From NCBI GenBank assembly GCA_036732725.1, contig DAINBV010000004.1:1-64000 (forward strand): a DNA stretch of 64,000 nucleotides, in the 5' to 3' direction. The position numbers and the translations under genes are program-made. This DNA comes from CAIPTY01 sp036732725 (GTDB lineage: Bacteria; Desulfobacterota; Desulfuromonadia; Geobacterales; Pseudopelobacteraceae). This document shows positions 35,003 to 42,915 of this stretch, piece after piece. A model generated the notes under the pieces. The model was given only the letters and a program-made list of their open reading frames with translations, was not told the DNA's origin and did no database searches. The stretch's first letter is position 1. Every line of letters begins with the position of its first letter.

Positions 35003-35309
35003 GTTCCATCTCCTCTTTGAGGGCTTTGAGAATGTGACCGGGAATACTGTCAACGGCACTCTTGGCATAAATCAGAAGTAACCAAATTTGTCCAGCCTCT
35101 GTCCGGGCAAAATAGAGAACCCTGACACCGCCGCTCTTGCCGGTTCCCCGACGGTTCCAGCGTATCTTGCGAACCCCACCCGAGCCGCGCACCACGTCGC
35201 CCAAATCAGGATTGGCGGCAAGATATTCCTGAAAGACTCCGTATTCGGTATCTGTCAGGTAATCATGAACCTGTTTCGTAAACAGTGGTGATTCGACAAA
35301 AGTAACCAT
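34989..35309 (-). CDS. RelE/HigB-like toxin
   Basis: A 106-aa protein of the RelE/HigB-2 fold, predicted to cut ribosome-bound mRNA. It shows VRKIRWNRRGTGKSGGVRVLYF and IWLLLIYAKSAVD, the typical core strands and basic residues. The first gene of the operon with its antitoxin. The start (ATG at 35309) lies next to an inverted repeat that probably serves as the TA operator. The pair may stabilise the surrounding patchwork. Confidence 0.85.
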   Translation of the reverse strand: MVTFVESPLFTKQVHDYLTDTEYGVFQEYLAANPDLGDVVRGSGGVRKIRWNRRGTGKSGGVRVLYFARTEAGQIWLLLIYAKSAVDSIPGHILKALKEEMEHVTK

Positions 35310-35315
35310 ATGCCG

Positions 35316-35338
35316 ATTATACGGCAGTGACGTATAAT
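35316..35338. promoter_or_regulatory. Inverted repeat in the toxin-kdpD divergent promoter region
   Basis: ATTATAC (35316-35322) and GTATAAT (35332-35338) form an inverted repeat with a 9-base spacer. Each arm also looks like a -10 box, one for each direction. It is a likely operator for the toxin-antitoxin complex and may tie kdpD expression to it. Confidence 0.5.
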
Positions 35339-35386
35339 GTCAACCAACAAAACAAAGGAAAAAATGGAGTAGTTACCGAGAAACCC

Positions 35387-38071
35387 ATGACCACCAACAT
35401 CGACGACATACGCCCCACCCCCGAAGCAATGCTCAAACTGGCCCAGGCCGAGGAAGTTACCGCCGAGCTGGGTAAGCTGAAAATATTCCTCGGCTACGCC
35501 GCCGGGGTCGGCAAGACCTACGCTATGCTGGAAGCTGCCCGTCAACGCAAGAAAGACGGACGGGACGTGGTGGTCGGCTACGTGGAATCCCATGGCCGCT
35601 CCGAGACCGACGCCTTGTTGGAGGGGCTGGAGGTGATGCCCCGCAAACAGGTCATCTATCAGGGGGTCGCACTGCCGGAGATGGACCTCGATGCCATCCT
35701 GAAGCGCACTCCCCAGATCGTACTGGTGGATGAACTGGCCCACAGCAACGCCCCCGGGGCGCGTCACGAGAAACGCTGGCAGGATGTGGAGGAGATTCTG
35801 GAGAGCGGGATCGACGTCTACACCACCGTCAACATCCAGCACTTCGAAAGCCTGAACGACGTGGTAACCCAGATTACCGGCATCGTCGTGCGGGAAACCG
35901 TGCCGGACCGTCTGCTCGACCTGGCCTTTGAGATCAAACTGATCGACCTGCCACCGGAAGACCTGCTGCAGCGTCTGCAGGAAGGCAAGATCTACATCCC
36001 CGACCAGGCTGCCAAGGCGATTGAAAAGTTTTTCCGCCCCGGCAACCTGATGGCGCTACGGGAACTTTCCCTGCGACGCACAGCCGCCCGGGTGGATGAC
36101 CAGATGCGGGCCTACATGGATACGCAATCCATCGCCGGCCCCTGGCAGACTGCGGAACGTTTGCTGGTCTGTGTCAGCGGCAGCCCTTACAGCGAAAAAT
36201 TGATCCGTGCCACCTGCCGCCTGGCAGAAGAGTTGAAGGGAGAGTGGTTCACACTCTACGTCGAGCTACCGGCCGGAGGAGCCCAGGTCCAGCAGAACCG
36301 GGAACAGATCTGGCGCCATCTGCGACTGGCCGAGGGACTGGGGGCCCAGGTTGCCAGCATGACCGCCACCGATGTCACCGATGCGGTGATGGAATACGCC
36401 GGCCGGCATAATATTACCAAGATCGTGATGGGGAAACCGAACAAGCCACGCTGGCGTGAACTGATCTTTCCTCCCCTGATGGAGCGCGTGATCCGTCGCA
36501 GTGGTATCATCGACGTGGTGGTCGTCAGCTTCGACCCGCAGGAGGAGAGCAAAACCTCCGCCACCCTGCCGAAGCAGCGTCGTCCGTTTGAACTGGGCGG
36601 CTATGCCGCCAGTGTTGCCCTGGTGGTTGCCGCGACCCTGCTGTGCGAGCTGTTACGCCTGATTCTCGCCCCGGCCAACATGGTGATGTTCTATCTGCTG
36701 GCAGTGGTGATCGCCTCCATCCGCCTGGGGCGTCGGCCGGCCATCTTTACCTCGCTCCTGAGCGTGCTCGCCTTTGATTTCTTTTTTGTCCCCCCCCGCC
36801 TGACCTTTGTAGTGGCTGACACCCAGTATCTGTTGACCTTTCTCGGTCTGTTCATGGTGGGGGTGGTGATCAGCACCCTGGTGGCCCGCACCCGTGAACG
36901 GAGTGAGGTGATTCGCACCCGCGAGCTGCAGACTGCCAGCCTGTACTACCTCAGCCGGGATCTGGCGGCAGCGGTTGATATCACTGCCGTGCTGCAGGCG
37001 GTGATCAGGAATGTGGAAGAGGCGCTCAATGCCCGACTGGCTATTTTCATTCCCGAGGGGGAGCGCCTGGATCTGGTGGCATTCAGTAACGGGCTGACCC
37101 TGGACCTGAAGGAGCAGGCGGTGGCTGACTGGGCCTTCCGCAATAATCACCCGGCCGGACGCGCCACCGACACCCTGGTTTCCGCCGGGCTGATCTACCT
37201 TCCTCTGCAGACGCCGGCCAGTGTTCTGGGGGTAATCGGGATCCAGCTGTCATATGAACAGGAATACCACTCTTTGGAGAATCGCCGGTTGCTGGATGCC
37301 TTTGCCACCCAGACCGCCATGGCGATGGAACGGATCCAGCTTTCCCGGCAGGCGGAACAGGCCCAGATTGTGCAGGCCCGAGAAAACCTGGAGCGCGCGC
37401 TGCTCAACTCGGTTTCCCATGATCTGCGAACGCCCTTGGCATCGGTTACCGGTGTCCTGACCACCCTGCGCGACGAAAGCATCCATCTGAGCGAACACTC
37501 GCGCCGTGAACTGCTCGACAACGCCTGCGATGAGGCGGCCCGTTTGAACCGTTTTGTCGGCAATCTGCTGGACATGACCCGTATCGAGTCGGGAGCGGTC
37601 AGGCTGAATCTGGAGCCGTGCGATGTGCAGGATCTGGTGGGGTGTGCGCTGGCGGCGCTGGAGCAGCGCATCGGCGACCGGCAGATCAACTTTAAAATGC
37701 TGCCGGTCATGCCGCTGGTGCCGATGGATCTGGTGCTGATGACCCAGGTGCTGGTCAATCTGCTGGAAAACAGCCTGAAGTATGCTCCCCCTGAATATCC
37801 GATCGAGATCATTGCCACCACCGAAAAGGAATTGCTGATTTTGGAGGTCGCCGATCGCGGCCACGGGGTACCGGAACATGACCTGAAACGGGTCTTTGAC
37901 AAGTTCTACCGCATCCCGATACCGGAAGGGGCGGGAGGAACCGGGTTAGGTTTATCGATCTGCAAGGGGATTGTGGAGGCCCATAATGGAAGGATCAGTG
38001 CCGAGAATCGTACGGCAGGCGGGCTGAGTATCGTGATCCGCTTGCCACTCTCGGCGTTCAAGCAACCGTAA
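35387..38071 (+). CDS. kdpD: Full-length KdpD osmosensitive K+ sensor kinase
   Basis: An 894-aa inner-membrane kinase. The N-terminal KdpD domain has the Walker A motif GYAAGVGKTYAML and Walker B VLVDELAH. A USP-like domain (about residues 230-370), four membrane helices of the DUF4118 type (about 405-500), a GAF domain, the His box VSHDLRTPL and the ATPase boxes GHGVPE and GTGLGLSICKG follow. It senses low K+ or turgor and phosphorylates KdpE. No kdpE follows; the nearest is at 22654. The ATG at 35387 was chosen for the MTTNIDDIRPTPEAML start; a GTG at 35327 is possible. Confidence 0.95.
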   Translation: MTTNIDDIRPTPEAMLKLAQAEEVTAELGKLKIFLGYAAGVGKTYAMLEAARQRKKDGRDVVVGYVESHGRSETDALLEGLEVMPRKQVIYQGVALPEMDLDAILKRTPQIVLVDELAHSNAPGARHEKRWQDVEEILESGIDVYTTVNIQHFESLNDVVTQITGIVVRETVPDRLLDLAFEIKLIDLPPEDLLQRLQEGKIYIPDQAAKAIEKFFRPGNLMALRELSLRRTAARVDDQMRAYMDTQSIAGPWQTAERLLVCVSGSPYSEKLIRATCRLAEELKGEWFTLYVELPAGGAQVQQNREQIWRHLRLAEGLGAQVASMTATDVTDAVMEYAGRHNITKIVMGKPNKPRWRELIFPPLMERVIRRSGIIDVVVVSFDPQEESKTSATLPKQRRPFELGGYAASVALVVAATLLCELLRLILAPANMVMFYLLAVVIASIRLGRRPAIFTSLLSVLAFDFFFVPPRLTFVVADTQYLLTFLGLFMVGVVISTLVARTRERSEVIRTRELQTASLYYLSRDLAAAVDITAVLQAVIRNVEEALNARLAIFIPEGERLDLVAFSNGLTLDLKEQAVADWAFRNNHPAGRATDTLVSAGLIYLPLQTPASVLGVIGIQLSYEQEYHSLENRRLLDAFATQTAMAMERIQLSRQAEQAQIVQARENLERALLNSVSHDLRTPLASVTGVLTTLRDESIHLSEHSRRELLDNACDEAARLNRFVGNLLDMTRIESGAVRLNLEPCDVQDLVGCALAALEQRIGDRQINFKMLPVMPLVPMDLVLMTQVLVNLLENSLKYAPPEYPIEIIATTEKELLILEVADRGHGVPEHDLKRVFDKFYRIPIPEGAGGTGLGLSICKGIVEAHNGRISAENRTAGGLSIVIRLPLSAFKQP

Positions 38072-38076
38072 CAACG

Positions 38077-39684
38077 TCACAGCAGGTAATCGGTGGAGAG
38101 GAAATGCGATTTTCTCCCCCGCACGATTTCGTTGACAATCTCCCGGTTATCATCGGTCTCCCTGGTCGCCACCACCGAGCGGATCGAGAAAACCCGTAGG
38201 GCATCGGTTACCGACTGGGTTCCCTCGGCCGAATTTTTCCGCCCGTTGAACGGGAATGAATCGGGACTGCGCTGGCACTGGCTGTTGATGTTGATCCGGC
38301 AGACCTGATTGACCATGGCGTCCAGCAGTTGGGCAATGGCGTCGGAAGATCGGCCAAAGATGCTTGCCTGCTGACCATAGGAACAGGAGATCATGTAATC
38401 GATCACTTCCTGCACATCATCATAGGGAACCACCGGAACCACCGGACCGAACTGTTCCTCGTGATAGACCCGCATGGTTGAATTGACCGGATAGAGCAGC
38501 GCCGGAGCAACAAAAGAACCGGTCACCTTCCCCCCTCCGCCATTGATCACCGCCGCTCCCTTGGCAAGCGCATCCTGAACCAGTTCGGTCAGATATGCCG
38601 GTTTCTCAGGTTCCGGCAGCGGTGTGATCACCACTCCAGGCTCCCACGGCATGCCGCAGGTCAACTGGTCGATCCCGGCGGTCAGGCGGGCAAGAAACGG
38701 TTCGGCAAGGGAGCGGTGCAGGAAGATGATCTTCAAGGCGGTACAACGCTGACCGTTAAAGGTCAGGCTGCCGCTGACACATTCCCTGGCCGCCAGATCA
38801 AGGTCGGCATCGGGGAGGATCACGGCCGGATTTTTGGCATCCAGCCCCAGGATACAGCGCAACCGGTGGGGGGTGGGATGCATGGCGCGCAAGCGGTCGG
38901 CCACCCGGCTGGTGCCGATGAAGGCCAACACATCCACCGCACCGGATGCCAGCAGGGGCGGCACCACCACATCACCATCACCATAAACCGTGTTGACCAC
39001 ACCGGCAGGAAATGAATCACGAAAAGCCTGCAGCAACGGTTGAAACAGCAGGATGCCGAAACGGGGCGGCTTCACCACGGTGGTATTACCCATCAGCAAC
39101 GCCGGGATCAGGGTCGAGAAGGTTTCGTAGAGCGGGAAGTTGTACGGCCCCATGCAGAGTACCACTCCCAGGGGAGCCCGGCGGATCTGGCCGATGATTC
39201 CCTGCTGGATCACGAAGCGGGATGAGGCGCGATCAAGCTCTTTCAGGGCATCCACCGATTCGGTGATACAGGCCAGCGCCCGGTCAAACTCCCGTTCCGC
39301 TTCCCGCGCCGATTTACCGATTTCCCACATTAACAGCCGGACGATGGCATCCCGATACGCGAGCATCTGCTCGGTAAAACGGCGGATTGAACTGATCCGT
39401 TCGCCGACCGACATGGTTGGCCAGACTCCCCGCCCATTGGCATAGGCCTGTTTGGCTGCCTCCAGCGCCTCCAGAGACGCTTCAGCAGTCAGTGCCGGAG
39501 CATAACCCACCACCTGTGGTGTCAGCCGCTCACCTTCTTTCAACTGCACCGGCGAGAGCACCTGCTGTACGGCTCCATCCCAGCTCCGCAGCTGACCGTC
39601 GACCAGATACTCGCGCTGTTGCAGGGGAAGTTGCCGGTAAAGTTCGGCGTTAATTTCTGTTTGTGAAGGGAAGTTGGGACTCAT
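38077..39684 (-). CDS. gapN: NADP-dependent glyceraldehyde-3-phosphate dehydrogenase (non-phosphorylating)
   Basis: A 535-aa aldehyde dehydrogenase of the GapN type. It has the fold motifs VLCMGPYNFPLYE, the catalytic Cys in FNGQRCTALK, Glu in LGLDAKNPAVILPDADLD, and the C-terminal CQRSPDSFPFNGRKNSAEG that marks GapN-like enzymes. It oxidises glyceraldehyde 3-phosphate directly to 3-phosphoglycerate, making NADPH. The ATG at 39684 has AAAGAGATGG upstream. It converges on kdpD with a 5-base gap. Confidence 0.88.
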   Translation of the reverse strand: MSPNFPSQTEINAELYRQLPLQQREYLVDGQLRSWDGAVQQVLSPVQLKEGERLTPQVVGYAPALTAEASLEALEAAKQAYANGRGVWPTMSVGERISSIRRFTEQMLAYRDAIVRLLMWEIGKSAREAEREFDRALACITESVDALKELDRASSRFVIQQGIIGQIRRAPLGVVLCMGPYNFPLYETFSTLIPALLMGNTTVVKPPRFGILLFQPLLQAFRDSFPAGVVNTVYGDGDVVVPPLLASGAVDVLAFIGTSRVADRLRAMHPTPHRLRCILGLDAKNPAVILPDADLDLAARECVSGSLTFNGQRCTALKIIFLHRSLAEPFLARLTAGIDQLTCGMPWEPGVVITPLPEPEKPAYLTELVQDALAKGAAVINGGGGKVTGSFVAPALLYPVNSTMRVYHEEQFGPVVPVVPYDDVQEVIDYMISCSYGQQASIFGRSSDAIAQLLDAMVNQVCRININSQCQRSPDSFPFNGRKNSAEGTQSVTDALRVFSIRSVVATRETDDNREIVNEIVRGRKSHFLSTDYLL

Positions 39685-39800
39685 ACCATCTCTTTCCATG
39701 GCGTTGCTGCCGGCAAATTTGTATTCTTCTTATCGCATACAATCGCCACGGAGAAAAGTTTTTGTCGCTGCTACACTCCCCTTCCCCGCTTGGCAATCAT

Positions 39801-40346
39801 TCAATTCTCCTTTACCTGATAAATCGCCGCCACCGCATGATTACGGTAGTAATGACTGATTCTCTGTAGCCCGTGGGGATTCAACAGTGAATCCAGCTCG
39901 TCATGGGTGAGCGTTTTGGCACACTCGGCACAGGCGAAGTAATCGCTGCAGGCCGCGCCGCACTCCTCGTCAGGTTTGGGGCAGCGCACCTCCATCAGCA
40001 GATAGCCGCCCGGCTTGAGATTGGCCACGGCTGTTTGCAGGTAGTGATGACGTTCTTCCCGATCCATGATGATATTGAACACATAGGTCGAAAGCACCAG
40101 ATCAACCTGCAGATTGCTGTCTACCAGCTGATCTGTGGCAAGCAGCTGCTCGACCTGCATCAGCGCCGGACAGCCACGCAACTTTTCCACCTGTTCCGGC
40201 AGATCGGCGGCCACCACCCGGAATCCCTGATCAGCCATGAAAACGGCATTGCGCATGGTACCGGTGCCGTAATCAAGCACCCTGGTGGCATGCTGCTTTT
40301 TAAAGAAGGTTGCATAGCGTCGTACACTTTCAGCTGCTCTGCTCAT
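39801..40346 (-). CDS. SAM-dependent methyltransferase with Cys-rich insert
   Basis: A 181-aa class I methyltransferase. The SAM motif is RVLDYGTGTMRNAVFMA, then VVAADL, VDLVLSTYVFN and LKPGGYLLMEV. After the fourth core strand comes an unusual Cys cluster, CPKPDEECGAACSDYFACAE plus one more Cys, five in 21 residues, which could bind a metal or iron-sulfur centre. It lies 22 bases after the NifH-like gene and is probably in one operon with it. The ATG at 40346 has GCGAGG upstream. The substrate is unknown. Confidence 0.8.
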   Translation of the reverse strand: MSRAAESVRRYATFFKKQHATRVLDYGTGTMRNAVFMADQGFRVVAADLPEQVEKLRGCPALMQVEQLLATDQLVDSNLQVDLVLSTYVFNIIMDREERHHYLQTAVANLKPGGYLLMEVRCPKPDEECGAACSDYFACAECAKTLTHDELDSLLNPHGLQRISHYYRNHAVAAIYQVKEN

Positions 40347-40368
40347 GGAATACCTCGCTGGTACTATT

Positions 40369-41220
40369 TTAAATTGCCGCTCCATCGCTGACATGCCCAT
40401 TCTCCAGCGCATATAATCGATCCGCCCACTCGCGGGCCCACTGCCGCAAATCATCGGCTGACATGGCGCGAGGCGCTGATTTGATCGGGAGCTGACGGCC
40501 AATATCAAATATCTGGTTTGACAGTCGCCGGTAATAAAAGGACTGATTGGAGAGCGGTTCTGCCTCGATCACCGTTTTGCCGTACAGTTCGCACTGCCGC
40601 ACCACCAGGGATCGCGGCACATGCCCCAGCACATGACTATTGGTATGCCGGGCAAAATCGGCGATAAACGAATCTTCAAATGAGCTGCTGACGGAATTGG
40701 TAATCAATCCGCCAAAAGGGATAGCTGCTTCCGGGCTGTTCTGTTCCAGCAAGTTGAATATTGAATTGACCGCTTTCAGCGACATGAAATCAGAACTGGT
40801 AATAACAAAGATGCGATGTGCCCCGAGACGGCTTAAAATCCGGTAGTACGCTTCAAAATTCTTCTCTCCCGCAAGATCATAGAGCACATAATCGGCAGCA
40901 ATCTGCTCAAAGATCTGCTCCTGTTGCAGGGTCTCAAATATTTTCCCGACTGTTTCCGAGTCGCCGATTTCCATCAGGCCGACTCCGTTGAAGCCATAGC
41001 GAATGATTTCCTTCAACTCCAGGCGACCTTTGCTCCGCAGCACGTCGCTGACGGTCGGAATGGTAAAACCACCGTTGAGTGTCGAGCATGTATCGGCGGT
41101 GGGATCGGATCCGACCTGCAATATTTTAAAATTTGCTTTTGAGAAGGCTGCGCTGATATTTGCAATCAGGGTCGACGTGCCTACCCCACCCTTGCCATAG
41201 AAAAGAATGTGTTCTGTCAT
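40369..41220 (-). CDS. NifH-fold ATPase lacking cluster ligands and P-loop lysine
   Basis: A 283-aa member of the NifH/BchL family by overall sequence: FYGKGGVGTSTLI, VGSDPTADTC, the switch region YDLAGEKNF, GGLITNS and HVPRSLVVRQCELYGKTVIE all align with the nitrogenase iron protein. Two things are missing. The second Lys of the P-loop (GKST in NifH) is Thr here, and the two Cys that hold the [4Fe-4S] cluster are absent (SETVGKI and GEKNFEAY at those places). It is therefore unlikely to be a reductase. ATG at 41220 with GAGGG upstream. A metal-insertion or regulatory role is a guess. Confidence 0.8.
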   Translation of the reverse strand: MTEHILFYGKGGVGTSTLIANISAAFSKANFKILQVGSDPTADTCSTLNGGFTIPTVSDVLRSKGRLELKEIIRYGFNGVGLMEIGDSETVGKIFETLQQEQIFEQIAADYVLYDLAGEKNFEAYYRILSRLGAHRIFVITSSDFMSLKAVNSIFNLLEQNSPEAAIPFGGLITNSVSSSFEDSFIADFARHTNSHVLGHVPRSLVVRQCELYGKTVIEAEPLSNQSFYYRRLSNQIFDIGRQLPIKSAPRAMSADDLRQWAREWADRLYALENGHVSDGAAI

Positions 41221-41623
41221 GATACCCTCGGGCTGATTACTAAAGGATGCTTGATGATGCCAGCGTGTCAGCTGCTGCTCGCCTTTTCCGGCCAACAAAC
41301 AGATTGATCTATAGATCATATAGTTATTTCAGCTAAAAAAAATCAGTGGTGGTAATCTACTAAAACTGCACTTTTCTCAGCGCCCATACTCTATCCCCGC
41401 GCCATTATCTATTATAACTATAGGTAGTATTATTTGTTAATCATGTCAACTCTTTTTTGCAGTATCTACTCGATCCGCTCATCCGGTCTGTCATGGCAGC
41501 TGCTCACCGGATGAGCAACCTTACGATACTTACAGTAAATAGTACCCATTTTGTCTTCTTTATGCTAAAAGTGTAAGTAGACACTGTCATTAATAATAAA
41601 CATCCGGTGAATCAGAGGGTTAC
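41221..41623. other. AT-rich divergent intergenic region with dyads
   Basis: No gene is seen. It holds the 14-bp perfect palindrome TGATCTATAGATCA (41305-41318), a possible operator for the NifH-like operon. It also holds a hairpin with an 11-bp perfect stem (GCTCATCCGGT at 41477 with ACCGGATGAGC at 41506). An AT-rich tract with TATAATAG on the minus strand (near 41410-41430) may contain the promoter. Confidence 0.5.
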
Positions 41624-42802
41624 ATGAACTTTCTTCTTAACATCTATCTGGGACTGAAAATACGTACACGGATTTTGTTCCTCTCGCTTTGTTACAGTTG
41701 CTGCATAATTCTGGCTGTGATCAGCGGCCGGGCATTTTCACCGTCACAGGCGATTATTTCCACCGCCATCTTCGTGCTGCTGGGAATGTTCTGGAGCTGG
41801 CTGCTCTACTGGACACTCAATTTTGCGTTTAAACGCTGCATCAGCTACCTTGTCAACATCACCTCCGGTGACCTGACCCAACTTATCTCCGACAAACGGG
41901 ATGATGAGATCAGTGTCATCATGCGCTCGCTCAGCACGCTGCAAACCACCATGCGTGACATGATTTCCCGTATTTCCCGGACCTCCGAACAGGTTGCCCA
42001 GGCCTCCTGCCAGCTGCATGCCAGTGCAGAGCAAATTGCCGCCGGAACGGAAGATGTCGCCTCACAGACCAACTCGGTTGCCATTGCCAGCGAGGAAATG
42101 GCTGCCACCTCCGGCAGCATTGCCGGCAATTGCCAGAATGCAGCCGCAAACTCCGGCTGTGCCAGCAAGACCGCACAGGCGGGCGCCGAAGTGGTTCGCC
42201 AGACCACCAGCGGCATGGAACGGATTGCCGGACGGGTCAAAGACACTGCCAAGACCGTTGAGGAGTTGGGAGCGCGCTCCGACCAGATCGGCCAGATTAT
42301 CGGCACCATCGAAGACATCGCTGATCAGACCAACCTGCTGGCGCTCAATGCTGCCATCGAAGCTGCCCGTGCCGGCGAACAGGGGCGCGGCTTTGCCGTG
42401 GTAGCCGATGAAGTTCGCGCCCTGGCAGAACGGACAACCCGCGCTACCCGGGAAATCGGGGAAATGATCAAGGCGATCCAGCTTGAAACCAGAGGTGCGG
42501 TGCTGGCCATTGAGGAGGGGGTGGCAGAAGTGGAGAAAGGAACCGAATACTCGCTCCGTTCCGGTGAGGCGCTGGAACAGATCCTCAGCCAGATCAATGA
42601 TGTTACTGCCCAGGTCAACCAGATTGCACTTACCGCCGAACAACAGACCACAACCACCGGTGAGATCTCCAACAACATCCTGCACATCACCAGCATCGTT
42701 CAGCAGACCGCCCGGGGAGCAACGGAAACAGCGGCCGCGGCGGCAACCCTCTCCACCCAGTCGGGTGAGCTTCAACGCCTGGTCGGGCAGTTTAAACTGT
42801 AA
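41624..42802 (+). CDS. Methyl-accepting chemotaxis protein without a ligand domain
   Basis: A 392-aa chemoreceptor. Two membrane helices (about residues 18-40 and 44-66) are joined by a very short loop, so there is no periplasmic sensor. A short HAMP-like linker leads into a long coiled-coil signalling domain with the invariant hairpin tip EDIADQTNLLALNAAIEAA and GRGFAVVADEVRALAERT. The signal may be membrane state, energy or an internal cue. It has no adjacent che genes. A bidirectional terminator follows. Confidence 0.9.
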   Translation: MNFLLNIYLGLKIRTRILFLSLCYSCCIILAVISGRAFSPSQAIISTAIFVLLGMFWSWLLYWTLNFAFKRCISYLVNITSGDLTQLISDKRDDEISVIMRSLSTLQTTMRDMISRISRTSEQVAQASCQLHASAEQIAAGTEDVASQTNSVAIASEEMAATSGSIAGNCQNAAANSGCASKTAQAGAEVVRQTTSGMERIAGRVKDTAKTVEELGARSDQIGQIIGTIEDIADQTNLLALNAAIEAARAGEQGRGFAVVADEVRALAERTTRATREIGEMIKAIQLETRGAVLAIEEGVAEVEKGTEYSLRSGEALEQILSQINDVTAQVNQIALTAEQQTTTTGEISNNILHITSIVQQTARGATETAAAAATLSTQSGELQRLVGQFKL

Positions 42803-42835
42803 CCGGCGCTGCAATCGGTATCAGTGAGAATTAAA

Positions 42836-42865
42836 AATGGCGGGCACACCATCGTGCCCGCCATT
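42836..42865. terminator. Bidirectional terminator
   Basis: A 12-bp perfect stem, AATGGCGGGCAC (42836) with GTGCCCGCCATT (42854), lies between the convergent chemoreceptor and RNase genes. The A-run before it gives a T-run for the minus strand. Confidence 0.8.
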
Positions 42866-42915
42866 ACTGTATCTACATATCCCGGATCCGCACCAGCTGA
42901 TCCGGTCTCCCTTGC

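Noticed and set aside
40369..41220. Nitrogenase iron protein NifH
   Set aside because: Both cluster Cys and the P-loop Lys are missing, and no nif genes are nearby.
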